Below are positions 36,801 through 51,800 of a stretch of 64,000 bases of DNA, in pieces (the first letter of the stretch is position 1; every line of letters starts with the position of its first letter). Under the pieces are notes generated by a model. The model saw only the letters and a program-made list of their open reading frames with translations, was not told the DNA's origin and did not search any database. Where the stretch lies: assembly GCA_943736015.1 (NCBI GenBank), contig OX031060.1:17373501-17437500 (forward strand), written 5' to 3'. Both the position numbers and the translations under genes were made by a program. This stretch comes from Tridacna crocea. Taxonomy: Eukaryota; Mollusca; Bivalvia; Cardiida; Cardiidae.

Positions 36801-39800
36801 CATTATGCGATGATTTCTTCTCACAAGGAACTTGAACAAGAAAGAACTCACCTGTTGGAAGAGGTCACTGCAAACAAACGTAAGATGCAGGAGCTTGAAG
36901 ATAACCTTCTGTTCAGGTTGACTTCTACTGAAGGGTCCCTTGTGGAGGATGAGTCCCTCATTGAGGTATTGAGGACAACCAAACAGACTGCTGAGGAAGT
37001 CAGTGAGAAATTGAAAATTGCTGCAGAAACAGAGATCAAGATCAACTCGGCTCGTGAGGAATTTAGACCTGGTAAGAGGCTCTTGATTTTATGTCTTCTG
37101 CTTTAAATTTTTGCCAAATGACCAAGTCTAAGACTTGTCCAGATTGAAACCATTTACAGACGACAAAAATAAGTTTGACTCAACAGTTGAGGTTTAGTTC
37201 AGTTTAAATATTTTTATTTTACATTGATTGAGAAACAAGTTCTTACAACTTACACTAATTTCTCTTGATTCCGCTTCCTGGGTACTACAACAGTACTAGT
37301 GGTGAATGTGTGGGCCGATGAAAAATCCCAAAGTTGACACCCACTCACGAGTATCAGACTCAGGACCTTATGGTTGCGAGGCGGATTCTCTACCTCACAA
37401 CCATGTATCAAGTATTCATTATGATAATATTTATTCTTACAAATTTTCAGTATCCTTATAAGTCAGCAAATTTTCAGGATATTACAAGTTTAAGGCCAGT
37501 TCAATTTTTGATAAGGTATCTAAACATTTAAACGTTTATTTTTCTTCTAGTGGCCAATAGGGGCAGCATCGTGTACTTCCTTATCGTCGAGATGAGCATG
37601 GTAAATGTTATGTACCAAACCTCCCTACGTCAGTTCCTTGGACTGTTTGACCTGTCCATGGAACGCTCTCAGAAATCACCCATCACAGGAAAGCGTATCC
37701 AGAACATCATTGACTACCTAACATTTGCAGTATTTGCCTATACTGCCAGAGGCTTGTATGAGAAAGATAAGTTTTTGTTCACGATTTTGATGACACTCAA
37801 GATTGAGATGAACAGTGGACGTCTATCTCACAGTGAATTCCAGTGCTTTATCAAAGGTTGGTATTGTAATTCTGATGGTAGACTCTATAAAAATTGTGTA
37901 GAGTTTATTCTGCTAACTCACTGTCTTCTGTGAACAGATTTTAGCTCTCCCTTTTTTTTTTTTGTGAAAAATAATTAATCCTTTACCACACAGTGACGAC
38001 TTTTAACGCCCTTGAGGAAAAAGCCTTTTGAAAACATTGTGGAAAAAGGAGAAACTACTGGTAACCAGCATTTTCTCCTTTCCCACAAAGTTTTCCACAC
38101 TTTGCATTATTTGAGCCGCTTTTAAATTGTAGTCTGCAAAAGGTTTCAATTTGGATGATTCTAAAATTATCCCATGTGGTAAAGGATTAACTCTTTACCA
38201 CGTGACAAAATTTTAGACTAGTCCAAATTGAAAGCATTTGCAGACGACAAAATAATTGTGACTGAAAAATTGAAATTTGTTCTGGAAAGGGTAGAAAACA
38301 CTGTGGGAAAAGGAGAAAATGCTGGTTACCAGCATTTTCTCCTTTTCCTACAGTGTTTTCAAAAGGCTTCTTTCTCAGGGGTGTCAAAAGTAGGGATTGT
38401 GTGGTAATGGGTTAAGGTATTGGCATAGCTTTATTGTTGTCTGCATGAATCTATTTAGCCTGCAACTCACACAAAGGGACATTGGGACATTGGCATAAAG
38501 TATCTTCTGGGATCAACCTGTGCAGTACGTGTAGGCTAATCCGAAACCACACTTTCTGTTTTATGTTATTTTCTGTTTTTTGCAAGCTCTTCTTTGTAGC
38601 ACAAAATTTAATGTAATCATAAAGTGCCATCATGGATTATCCTGCCTGGACTGCGCAAGCTGATTCAAGACTATACTTTACACAAATGTCCGAACCCCCT
38701 TTTCCCGTATTGCAGGCAATATCTGAACTCTTTACCAAACGACAAAATTTTGGACTAGTTCAAATTGAAAGTATTTGCAGACGACAAAATAAATGTGAAG
38801 CAAAAATTGAAATTTTATTAGGAAAGGGTAGAAAACATTGTGGGAAAAGGAGAAAATGCTGGTTACCAGCATTTTTAGCTCACCTGAGCAGGAAGTGCTC
38901 ATGGTGAGCTTTTGTGATCGCCCAATGTCCGTCGTCCGTCGTCCACAATTTCTTTAAACATCTTCTTCTCCTAACCACTAGGCCAATCTTGATGAAACTT
39001 GGCAGGGATGTTCCTTGGGTGATGCTCTACCAAAGTTGTTCAAGAGATTGAATTCCACCCATAATTCTGGTTGCCATGGCAACCAAAAGGAAAAAAATAG
39101 CAAAATCTTTGAAAATCTTCTTCTCTGAAACTAGAAGGCCTAGAGCTTTGATATTTGGTATGTAGCATCTCCGAGTGGACTTTTACCAAGGTTATTCATA
39201 TGATGCCCCTGGGGTCAAAACTAACCCTGCCCCGGGGGTCACAAGTTTGAAACATAGGAACAAAGAAGGAAAACTTTAAAATTCTTCTTCTCTGAAAGTA
39301 GAAGGTGCAAAGCTTTGATATTTGGTATGTAGCATCTCCTATGACCTCTACCAAGATTGTTCATATGATGCCCCTGGGGTCAAAACTGGCCCCGCCCCGG
39401 GGGTCACAAGTTTTAAACATAGGAACAAAGAAGGAAAACTTTAAAAAAATTCTTCTCTGAAACTAGTGGGTGCAGAGCTTTGATATTTGGTATGTAGCAT
39501 TTCCTAGTTGACCTCTACCAAGGTTGTTCATATGATGTCACTTGGGTCAAAACTGGCCCCGCCCCTGGGGTCACAAATTTGAAACATAGGAACAAAGAAG
39601 GAAAACTTTAAAATTCTTCTTCTCTGAAACTAGTAGGGGCAGGGCTTTGATATTTGATATGTAGCTTCTCCTAGTGGACCTCTACCAAGATTGTTCATAT
39701 GGTGTCCCTGGGGTCAAGTTTGAAACATAGGAACAAATAAGGAAAACTTCAAAATTCTTCTTCTCTGAAACTAGAAGTTTTAGAGCTTTGATATTTGGAA

Positions 39801-42800
39801 TGTAGCATCTCCTTGTGAACCTGTACCAAGATTGTACATTTGTTGCCCCTGGGGTCAAAACTGGCCCCGTCCCGGGGGTCACAAGTTTGAAACATAGAAA
39901 TAAAGAAGGAAAACTTTAAAATTCTTCTTCTCTGAAACTAGAAGATGTAGAGCTTTTATATTTGGTAAGTAGGATGTCCTTGTGGACTTCTACAATGTAT
40001 GTTCATATGATGTCCCTGGGGTCAAAACTGGCCCTTCCCCGTGGGTCATAAGTTCGAAATATAGGAACAGAGAAGGAAAACTTCAATATTCTTCTTCTCT
40101 GAAACTAAGTGGCATAGAGCTTTGATATTTGGTATGCAGCATCTCTTAGTGGACTTCTACAAAGTTTCTTCATACGATGCCCCATGGGTCAAAACTTGCC
40201 CTGCCCCAAGGGTCACAAGTTCGAAATATAGGAACAAAGAAGGAAAACTTCAATATTCTTCTTCTCTGAAACTAGTAGATGGCATAGAGCTTTGATATTT
40301 GGTATGCAGCATCTCTTAGTGGACTTCTACAAAGTTTCTTCATACGATGCCCCATGGGTCAAAACTTGCACTGCCCCATGGGTCACAAGTTCGAAACATA
40401 GGAACAAAGAATAAAAACTTTAAAATTCTACTTCTCTGAAACTAGAATGTGTAGAGCTTTGATATTTTGTAAGTAGCATCTCCTAGTGGACCTCTAGCAA
40501 GTTTCTTTTCTTAGGATGCCCCTGGGATCAAAACTGGCCCTGCCCAGGGGTCACAAGTTTGATTTTACAGCTTAATACTCAGGTGAGCGATATAGGACCA
40601 TCATGGTCCTCTTGTCTCCTTTTCCCACATTGTTTTCAAAGGCTTTCTTTTTCAGGGTCGTTAAAAATCAGGATTGTGTGGTAAAGGGTTAAGGACATGT
40701 AACCCTCAGAAAGATTTTTGTCACAGTAATGCCCTCATGGAAACTTAAAAATGTTTATAATGTTCAACAATTTTTCTTCTAACCATGATTTATTCGCATG
40801 TATTTTTGTAGTAAACAATTATCATAGATTATGTGACTATGCCGCAAGTATGCTTTTGGAGGTATAAAGTTATTATTAAATTTTGTCCATGCATACTTAT
40901 GGTCAATTAAGTTTGTATGTGTTTCTAAAGCTGTTTGTAGATTCAAAATGAGACTAAGTGGTTTTGAAATGAACTATGAGAAATTCCAGAGAGTGCAACA
41001 TGTAGAATCATCTTGCATATACATTAAATTTTTATCTTCATGTACACATTCCAGGTGGTGCTGCTCTGGACTTAAATGCTGTAGAGCCCAAACCTAGGAA
41101 GTGGATTTTGGACCTGACATGGCTTAACTTGGTGGAATTGAGCAAACTACCTCAGTTCTCTCAGATTCTGACACAGATTGCAAGAAATGATAAGGCATGG
41201 AAGGCGTGGTTTGACGAGGATGCTCCTGAAGAATGTCCACTGCCTGATGGGTATTCCACTACCTTGGATACTTTCCGTAAACTGTTGCTCATCAGGAGCT
41301 GGTGTCCTGACAGATGTATACCCATGGCTAGAAAATACATAGCTGAAGCTATGGGTGTCAGAGTAAGTCAATAATGAATAATACGTAGATGTGTATAAGC
41401 TTCTATTACAGTTGATTGTTGTGACATTGAATTGATCAAGATATATTTTATTTCAGTGCCAGATATTGTGTTATACAATAAATGATAATAATAATATAAT
41501 TCTCAAGCTTTTATAGGGATCACTTACATATTTCTGTATGGGTTTATAAGCTACAACAGTTTTGCATAAACTGTTTACTATACTGTAAAACTCTAGATTT
41601 GTCCAAGTTGAAAGCATTTGCTGACCAAAAACTAAATGCAACGTGCACTATGCTGTCTGTAATAGGTCAGCAAACATTGTTGGAAAAGGAGAAAATGCTG
41701 GTATCCAGCATTTTCTCCTTTTCCAACAATGTTTTCCAAAGGCTTCTTTCTCAGTGTCTTTAACAGTTGGCATTGTGAGGTAAAGGCTTAAAGATCCATT
41801 TCCATTGGTCATTTCATTGCTCAGTGTGGCAATGTAACTTATTGTAAAACCATACATGATACATGTCACATATATATTTGGAGTGAATCTTTTAGGGTGA
41901 TTCGTAGCAAATTTTGAGTAGTATAGTTGATGAAGCTCAGACTTATTGTAAGGTATTGATGGTCTCATTAACTACTGTCTGGAAACAAAACAGGTACTTT
42001 TACAATGATTTTTTTTGTTTCAAAGGTTAGCCTGACTGATCACAGTATTCAAACCAGGAACATTTGATTTTTGAGGCTGGCACTTTACTATGATACCACT
42101 GTCCACTAGTAATGCTCAACTCGTCACCAAACAACAAAATGTTGGAATTAATGGGATAAACAGTGTCTGCAGTCGACAAATTAAATGTAGCTTAAATGAT
42201 AACTATATACTGTAGTAGGAATTGTTGAAAAGGGAGAAAATGGTGGTTTACTTGCATTTTCTCCTTTTCCCACAATGATTTCAAAGCCTTCTTCAGGGTT
42301 GTTAAAAACTTCAAATTAGGATAAAGTACATGCATTAATTGCTTAATAAATGGAGAATATTATTGGTAAGTACAGTTGTAATTTGGCTATGAGTAAAATA
42401 ATTATTGGTGAAATTTTCCAACACTTTACAGTTTGCTGAAGCTGTCATTTTGAACATGGAAGAAATGCATGCTGAATCCAACAAGAGGACGCCACTGATC
42501 TGTTTCCTGTCTGTGGGCTCAGATCCGACTGAAAATATCATGTTGCTGGCAAAGAAACTGAATTATCGTGAGTACTATTATTTATAATGGTGTAAAAGGC
42601 TTTAAAGGACAAGCATCATTAAAGACTTTTGGTGCTAAATAAGGGAATTTAGACTTTTAATCCTGTACCAAACGACAGAATTTGAGACTGGTCCAAATTG
42701 AAACCACTTGCAGACGAAAAAATTAACTTAACTCAAAAATTGAAAATTGTTAACTGCAGGGTAGAAAACATCGAGGAAAAAGGAAAATATGCTTGTTACC

Positions 42801-45800
42801 AGCATTTTCTCCTTTTCCCACAATGTTTTCAAAAGGCTTCTATCTCAAGGCTGTAAAAACCAGGGATTGTTTTGTAAAGAGTTAAGCCAAAAGCAAAGGG
42901 CCAAATTCTGTCAATTTAAAGGTAGCGATGTGGAAAAATATGTACTTGTCAGACAGTGTAGATCCAAGATCAGACTGCACATTATGTGCAGTCTGATCTT
43001 GGATCTACATTGTCTGCAAAAGGTCAGTAAGTCACGCTTTGCTGCCTAGGGGTGCACTGGTGCACTGGTGGTTTATGGCTTAAACATGGTCAAATATTGA
43101 ATAGATAATAGATTTATAGACTTCTCAATGTTGAAAGCATTTGTAGATGGCAGTTAACCCTTTACTCCACAGATACTCATTTCTACGCGTTGCTTGTATG
43201 AGCCTTTGGAAAACATTGTGGCAAAAGGTGAAATTGCTTGTGATGAGCAATTTCATCTATTGCCACAATGTTTTCTACATTGTCAAAAGGTGCCATATAC
43301 GCATAAGAAATAGTTTCATCCTTGCTGTTATTAAGGGTCAATTAGACATACTATAGAAATGCCCTAGGGGTAATGGGTTAAATTGGGTTCATATTATAAT
43401 AATGGCTTGCAACACGAAAACACAAAAAAAAAAACCAGGAAAAGGGGCATTCAGACATATATGTAAAGTTTCGTCTCGGATCAGCCTGCAGAGTCCATGC
43501 AGGATAATCCTAAACTACACTTTCCGTTTTTATGTAGTTTTCTGTTTTGTACAAGTCAACTGTGGCACAAAATCTAATGTAGTGGTAAAGTACCATCTCG
43601 GATTAGTCTGCACAGGCTAATCTGAGACGACAGTTTTTGCAAGTATCTAATGTCATTTTAGGGTGTTGCAAGTCATATGATTTGTCTTGAAAGCAAAGAA
43701 AATATTACAAGAAAAGGAAAGAATGCTGATTACCAGCATTTTCTTCTTCTCCACAATGTTTTTAAAAGCTGATTACCACAGAATAGTTATGTGAGAGAGC
43801 ATTTAGCAATCCAGTTCTTACCTTTTATTTCATGACCACAAACATTTCCATTTCAGACTGTAGTGCTATATCTATGGGTCAAGGTCAGGATGTCCATGCC
43901 AGGAGGTTGCTGTCTGTCTCCATGGCAGAGGGAAAATGGGTGCTCCTACAGAACTGTCACTTGGGTCTTGACTTCATGGATGAATTGCTTGAAACAGTAT
44001 GTACTAATGTACTTGTGTCTAGACACATGATATGTATATTAGTATAATATTCATTGCAAAACTGTTTACTCTTTACCACACAATCCCAACCTTTAACTCA
44101 TTACCAAATGACAATATTTTTGGCTTGTCCAATTTGAAAGCATTTGCAGACGACAAAATAAAAGGGACTGAAAATTAAAAATTTGTTTTGTGAAGAGAAG
44201 GAAACGTTGTTGGAAAAGGAGAAAATGCTGGTTACCAGCACTTTCTCCTTTTTCCACAATGTTTTCTTAAGGCTTCTTTCTCAGGGTCGTCAAAAGGAGG
44301 GATTGAGTGGTAATGGGTTAACGACCCTGAGAAAGAAAGCCTTTGAAAACATTGTGGGAAATTTTCTCCTTTTCCCACCATGTTTTGTGCCCTTTCCAAA
44401 TCAAATTTTGATTTTAGACTCACATTTATTTTGTCGTCAGCAAATGCTTTCAATATTTGGACTGGTCCAAAATTTTGTAATTTGGTAATGAGTTAAACCA
44501 TGGCCCATGGTTTTTTAAAACCTTGAATCGGTGTTCAGCTGAGTTTGGGCTCAAACTTTAAATTCTATTTGTGCTTCTTGCAATTAACACAGTGAGAAAG
44601 ACTTTCTTTTAAGAAGAAGAAAAATGAAGCGTGAAAAGTTAAAAAGTTACTCTGTTGGGTTATCAAATTATTTCTGTATATTTGTTAAATTTCATTCTCC
44701 GTGAATTTTTAAGTGGCAAAGGTTTTATAAGCACATACCCTTTAATTTTTCACCAAACAAACTCTACATCTGTCCATTTAGCAAGCTTATGCAGAAACAT
44801 ATTAGATGTGGATCAAAGGAATGGATTTAACATTGAAAGCCTAGAAAACATTGTGAAGTAGGAGAAAATGCATGTCAACCAGAATTTCTCTTTTTGCCTA
44901 TGTACATTCAATAGCATCCTTTCTTAGAACGGTAAAAACATGGTATTATTTGGCCTGCAACATGCGAAAAGGAGCTTTGGGATATTCATGTAAAGTTTTG
45001 TCTGGGATAAGCCTGTGCATTCTACGTGAACTGCGCAGGCTGATCCGATAGGACACTTTACACAAAATTAATGTCCAAATGTCAGTTTTCAAGTGTTGCA
45101 GGCCACAAAATGCAAGAAAGGAATTTTAAAGTATGGGAAAAGTGTACGAAAAGGATAAGAGGAAAGAAAAAGTCAAATGTAAAGTAATCGGTTGTATGAG
45201 AATCGAAGTTGAAACATTGAGGCAAAAGGAGAAATTACTTGGTACTAGTACTTTCTGCTTTTGCTGTAATATGCTGACATATTTAAAGCAGTATTTAATT
45301 TCTCAGGCAGAATAACACAAAGAAAGAAATATGTAGTGAAACAACTCCATTTTGACTTTCTAGGTCACTGGCACTGAGTCAGTCCATGATGGTTTCCGAT
45401 GCTGGCTTACATCAGAGGAGCATGTTAAATTCCCCATAAACCTCCTACAGTCCTCCATCAAGTTCACCAATGAACCTCCTCAAGGAGTGAAAGCTGGGCT
45501 CAAGAGAACTTATGCTCTTGTCACACAGGTTTGTCTTTCTGTCTGTCCCATTTTGTCATGGTTTATTATACAAGCAGTCATTAAGTTTACTGTCTGATCT
45601 TTATCTTCTTTTTACAAAAAGATGACACAGTATTGAACATGTTGTGCTGAGAAAAAAAAAAGATATTTAGGGAAATTCATGGAACAGAAATCATTTAACC
45701 CTTTACCCCATAAGGCATTTCTGTGGTATCTCTAATTGACCCTAAATAACAGCAAGGATGAAACCGTTTTTTATGGGTATATGACACCTTTTGAAAGCAT

Positions 45801-48800
45801 AGAAAAACATTGTGGCGAAAGGTGAAATTGCTCATCATGAGCAATTTCACCTTTTGCCACAATGTTTTCCAAAGGCTCTTACAAGCAATGCGTAGAAATG
45901 AGTATCTATGGAGAAAAGGTTTAAATAAGAAAAAAACTTCCTCTTTCACTAAAGAGTCAGCTCTTCAGGGTTATATTTCAAGAGAAAGATAGCTTGAATC
46001 TATACAGTATCATTCTAAACTATTCTATTTTTGGATACTTTGATTTCGAACAATTCTTTAACTCTTTACTTTGATTGGAAACAATTCTTTAACCCTTTAC
46101 CACACAATGACGACTTTTAACGACCCTGAGGCAGAAGCCTTTTGAAAGCATTGTGGGAAAAGAAGAAAATGCTGGTAACCAGCATTTTCTCCTTTTCCCA
46201 CAAAGTTTTCTAGCTTTCTACCTGTCATCTTAGCCACTAAAAAATTCTTGTCTGTAAATGCTTTGAATTTGGTTCAGTCTAAAGTTTCGCTGTGTGGTAA
46301 AGGTATACTATTTACAACACATTCCTGAATTTTGATGACCTTAGGAAAGATGGCTTTTGGTATAATTGTGGGAAAAGGTGAAAATGCTGGTAATCAACGT
46401 TTTCTGCTTTTCACACCATGTATTCCACCATTTCACAAATTTCATTTTTCAGCCATATTTATGTTGTCTGCAAATGCTTGGACAATTTCCAACTTGAAAG
46501 CATTTGCAGACGACAATTTAAACATGGCTCAAGTAATGGAATTCGTATTTGATAGGAGAGAAAACATTGTGGGAAAAGGAGAAAATGCTGGTTGTCAGCA
46601 TTTTCTCCTTTTCCTACAATGTTTTCAAAAGGATCTTTTCTTGGGATCGTCAAAAGAAGGGATTATGTGGTAAAAAGATAACTAATTGTGTAGATGTATA
46701 TTTGAATTACTACATTCTGTCTACAGGAACAATTGGAATACAGTAACCTTCCACAATGGAAACCTATGTTGTACGGAGTTGCCTTCCTTCATACCACAGT
46801 ACAAGAGAGGAGGAAGTTTGGTCCAATAGGCTGGAACATTCCATATGAGTTCAACCAATCTGATTTCACTGCAACTGTACAGTTTGTGCAAAACCATCTG
46901 GATGACATTGATCCAAAGAAGGTGAGTTTATTCCACCATAGCAGATCGTGAATGACGTTGATATTTTCATGTCTTGTTTGAACACATAATTAACTCTGTA
47001 CCACACAATCCAAACTTTTAATGACCATAAGAAAGAAGCCAATAGAAAACATTGTAGGAAAAGGAGAAAATGCTGGTAACCAGCATTTTCTCCTTTTCCC
47101 ACTATGTTTTCAACCCTTCCCCAATCAAATTTCAATTTTTGAGTCACATCTATTTTGTCATCTGCAAATGCTTACAATTCGGACTAGACCAAAATTTTGT
47201 CATGTGGTAAAGAGTGAAATGTTCACCAAACACTCCTGTGTTTTAATGACCTCCAAAGAAAGAGATTTCTGGAAACATAGTGGGAAAAGGACAAAATGCT
47301 GGTCACCAGCATTTTCTCCTTTTCCAGCAAAATTTTCTAACCTCATGTTTTGATAATATTTTTTTACCATCAGCAAATACTTTCAATTTGAATGAGTTAT
47401 ATGTATAATAATGAGCAAAATTAAATTTTCTTGTAAGTATTATGGGATTGGTTTCTTCTGAAAAGGAAAAACCAAGTTCTGGTTCAGCACTGCAGTATTT
47501 GTTGCTTGACCATTTTTTTTAGCAAAATGTTTGATATACAATGCTCTTTTTCTTTGACTATGATTCTTTAACATTTGAAATTTCTTGAATATCAAATTGC
47601 CATGATATGATTTACATGTAAGTGTTTACAGCCTTTTAACACTAACATTTATGAATTAAATGGATGTACCGATCTTTACAGGGTGTGTCCTGGACCACAG
47701 TCCGTTACATGATTGGTGAGGTACAGTATGGTGGCCGTGTCACAGACGATTATGATAAACGTCTGCTGAACACGTATGCTAAAGTCTGGTTCAGTGAGAA
47801 CATGTTTTTGGATACATTTGCCTTCTATACAGGTGCGTGTTTCCTCTTAACTTTTGTCTAAGAAATAAAGATTATTAGTAGAAAGACCAAAAACAATTAG
47901 AGCCTACATTGCGATTTCGTGTGTATCACTACATTTATTTGTAGTGTTTCCTTAACTCTTTACCTCAACTGAGAAAGAAAGCTTTTGAAAACATTATGGG
48001 AAAAGGAGGAAATGCTGGTAACCAGCATTTTCTCTTTTTCACACAATGTTTTCTACCCTTCCCAAATCAAATCTCACATTTAGTCTGTTGTCTGCAAATG
48101 CTATCAATTTGGACTACTCTTACATTTTGTTGTTTGGCAAATATTATATACCATTATGCATTTATACCAGTTTAAGATCAAGAATGATAATTTTGCTATT
48201 TTGTTACATTATGCTTTACAATTTCATGGTTCTTCTTCAATATTGAAATTGGTTTGATTGACTTGATATCAATTGTAGTTATGCTTTTCATAAGATTAAA
48301 GAGTAAAATCTTCTATGGATTTCAATGTGTGTATTAGTTGCCCAAAAGATGATTGTTCTTGCATTTTCTTGCTATTATAATGAGCTACAATTTGTCCAAA
48401 GATGATTGTTCTTACTTTTTCTTGCTATTGTAATGAGCTAGCGCAAGAAATATGTTCTGTAGTATATATTAACTTGCATGTTTTTCTTCTTTTAATTGTG
48501 ATTTGATAGGCTACAAGATACCGAAATGTAAGACATTAGCAGAGTATGTTTCATACATTGAGAGTCTTCCATTGGCTGACACTCCAGAATGCTTCGGATT
48601 GCATTCAAATGCTGACATAACGTAAGTTGATTACGATTGTGCAAGAGTATGTTTAAACTAAGATATGCCTTTTCATATATAAATTGTTGTTGTTACAATC
48701 TATGCACCCACCTCATGTGTTTTCCTGTGTTTTCAGTTTTGTAATAGACTTGTACAAATTGAAGCATTTGCAGGAGAGAAACTAATTGTTGCTAGAGTGA

Positions 48801-51800
48801 TGGGTAATATGTATACAACGGTTTTTTTTGGAAAAGGAGAAAATGCTGCATACTTGCATTCTTTGCTTTTTTAAGAACATTTTCTGAAGCTCTTTACCAC
48901 AGAGTCACCAAGACATATCAAAATTGTTTGCTGAAGTCTATAATTGTTCTAGATCAGATTGTCATCTAGGAAACATCATCATATGTAACCAGTTTTTGTG
49001 TCCTCAGCTATGTTTAGTTGCAAGGATGTACAGCCAAACCCGTGTTTGCAACTATGGTACTTGATCTCTATAGCCAACAGCACTTAGCATTGACTATTTT
49101 GTGTTTCCAGAATCATAGTTTTTACTCTTTTTAGTGTAAAAGAACCAGTGTTGAATTGATAGTTATTTGTCATTAGAGTTGCACTTAACCCATTACCACA
49201 CAATCCCTACTTTTGACGCCCCTGAGAAAAAAGCTTTTAGAAAACATTGTAGGAAAAGGAGAAAATGCTGGTAACCAGCATTTTCTCCTTTTCCCACAAT
49301 GTTTTCTACCCTTCACAAAACAGATTCCAAATTTTCAGTAACTTTAATTTTGTCGTCTGCAAATGCTTCCAATTTGGGCAGGTCCAAAATATTGTCGTTT
49401 GGTAATGAGTTAAACTGCAAAAATGTGTCACTTGTTTATAGTCATATAATATAATATGGTAACCAGGATTTCCTTCTTTTCCCGCAATATTTTCAAAAGG
49501 CTTCTTTTCCAGGGTCGTAAAAACCAAGGATTGTGTGGGAAAGGGTTAAATCTTGCCAGGTGACAAACTATGGCTGCTAAGCTGGAGTACTGGGGTCCCC
49601 ATCCTTATGAGTGCCATTTATTTATTAGCTTTGTTATGTAAGTTTCTTTTCTATTTCAGCTACTCTACAAACACAGCTAACACTATGTTAGAGACGATTG
49701 TGAACATTCAGCCAAAAGACTCCGGTGGCGGTGGTGGTGAGACTCGTGAGAGTGTAGTGTACCGACTGGCTGATGATATGTTGGAAAAACTACCTAATGA
49801 TTATATAGGATATGAGGTAACTTATTTCTGTATATTGGCTTTCATCTCACATTGAAAAGCTTTGATCAGTTACTATAAAAATATTGTACTAAAAAATTTG
49901 CAAATTTTATTGTTGCTTTTGTCTATAATATTTCAGCAAAGTAGACAATGTAAATTAAAGATCAGACTGTACATTTCTTACAAACTAATCTTGATCTACA
50001 TTAATTGCAGAGGCAGCTTGAATTGTAACAGGTGATTTAGGGTTTAATTCAAATTTTAATTCCTTCCCAAGCCTCCCTGGATCTACAAGTGTAAGCATGA
50101 AATTTTTTAGCATAAACTGTATTAGTGGTACCTTTGTGTTACATTGAAATTTTTGCGATTTCACAAATTTGAAAAATTCGTAAACTTTTCTGTTCACATA
50201 TTTTACCACAAGTATAAGAACAAATAACCAGTGCCTTAAATTCGCAAGCATTTCGGTACCCATGATGGCCATAACTGGTAATTTGCATACTTTTTGACAT
50301 GGGGATATATTCATGTGTACTTTACTGAGTTTTCTGTAAATACACTAGCAACTTGTTGTAAGTGGTCAGCAACGCTGATCTGCAGTAGCAGTATAACATT
50401 ATTTCCCCACTCAACAACCCACATCTCAACCCTGGCTGAGATCTATTTACCAAGTTACACCATTAGTTCCATAGCTTTTTACCACACAATCATGACTAAC
50501 ATCCCTGAGAAAGAGGCCTTTTGAAAACATTGTGGGAAAAGGAGAAAATGCTGTTAACAAGCATTTTCTCCATTTCCCACATTGTTTTTCTATCCTTCCC
50601 CGTATAAGTTTTAATTTCTAAGTCATCTTCATTTTGCCATATGCAAATGCTTTCAGCTTGGTCTTTATAAAATGTCCTTGCTTGGTAATTGGTAAAGGGT
50701 TGATCTCCAGTTATACATGTTTGTGGTCAAACATTCTACAAGCTGCTTATAAGCCCAGAACTATCTGTTACTCTACAGGTTAAAGAGAGACTGAGGAAGA
50801 TGGGTATACTACAGCCCATCAACATTTTCCTGCGTCAGGAAATTGACAGGATGCAGCGTGTCATCACTCGAGTTCGACTTGATCTCAAAGACTTGAAACT
50901 TGCGATAGACGGTACTATAATCATGAGTGAGAACCTGAGAGATGCCCTGGATAACATGTTTGATGCCCGTGTACCAACAACATGGAAGAAGGCAAGTTTT
51001 ATATTTGTTCTTTTTTTCCAAGCAAATATGAGACCAAGTGTCGTATTCACCCACTGTTCTAAACTGATTCTTAAGTCTGATTCTCAAGAAATTTTCTAAA
51101 GTTCAAAGTAATGCATTATCTGATTTCCTAAACCAAACTAAGCAGAAACTATGCTGTATACAAAAGTTTTAACTTTTTACCACACAATTACGACTTTTAA
51201 CAACCCGGAGAAAGAAACCCTTTGAAAACGTTGTGGGAATAGGAGAAAATGCTGGTAACCAGCATTTTTCTCCTATTCCCACAATGTTTTATACTTTCCC
51301 TAAGTAAATTTCAAATTTTTAGTCACATTTATTTTGTCGTCTGCAGATACTTTCAATTAGAACCAGTCTGTAACTTTGTCATTTGCTAAACAGTTAGACT
51401 ACAACAACAATGCAATTTAGAAATCGCCCTAAGAAATCCCGAAAGATTATTTCTCATTCTTATTGTTTTTTTTTCCAAATGACAAAGTTTCAGACATGTC
51501 CAAATTCAACGCATTTGCATAAGCTAAATTAGCGTGACTCAAATGTTGAAGTTTATTTTAGAAAGGGTAGTAAACATTGTGGCAAAAATTGCTTGTATTA
51601 CACACAAGGTAAATAAACAAACAATTGGAAGGTAGTGCATGTCAACAAGAAAGAAAACACTGTAAGAAATGGAATGAATGCTTGTAACAAATTGCTAGTG
51701 TTCTAGTGACATTATGCGCAACTGTCCACAGCAGGGCATGAGGATGTATTTGTTAAACATTTACAAAACTGTCCAGAGTACCGGTATTTATTCTCCTGAG

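Larger units (their letters stand above)
38724..40692 (-). mobile_element. TTAA hairpin MITE, family A, split by L3
   Basis: Left part 38724-38874 (TGAACTCTTTACCAAAC to CCAGCATTT), right part 40615-40692 (TCTCCTTTTCCCACA to GGTAAAGGGTTAA). The tandem-repeat element sits inside the right stem. Confidence 0.88.
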
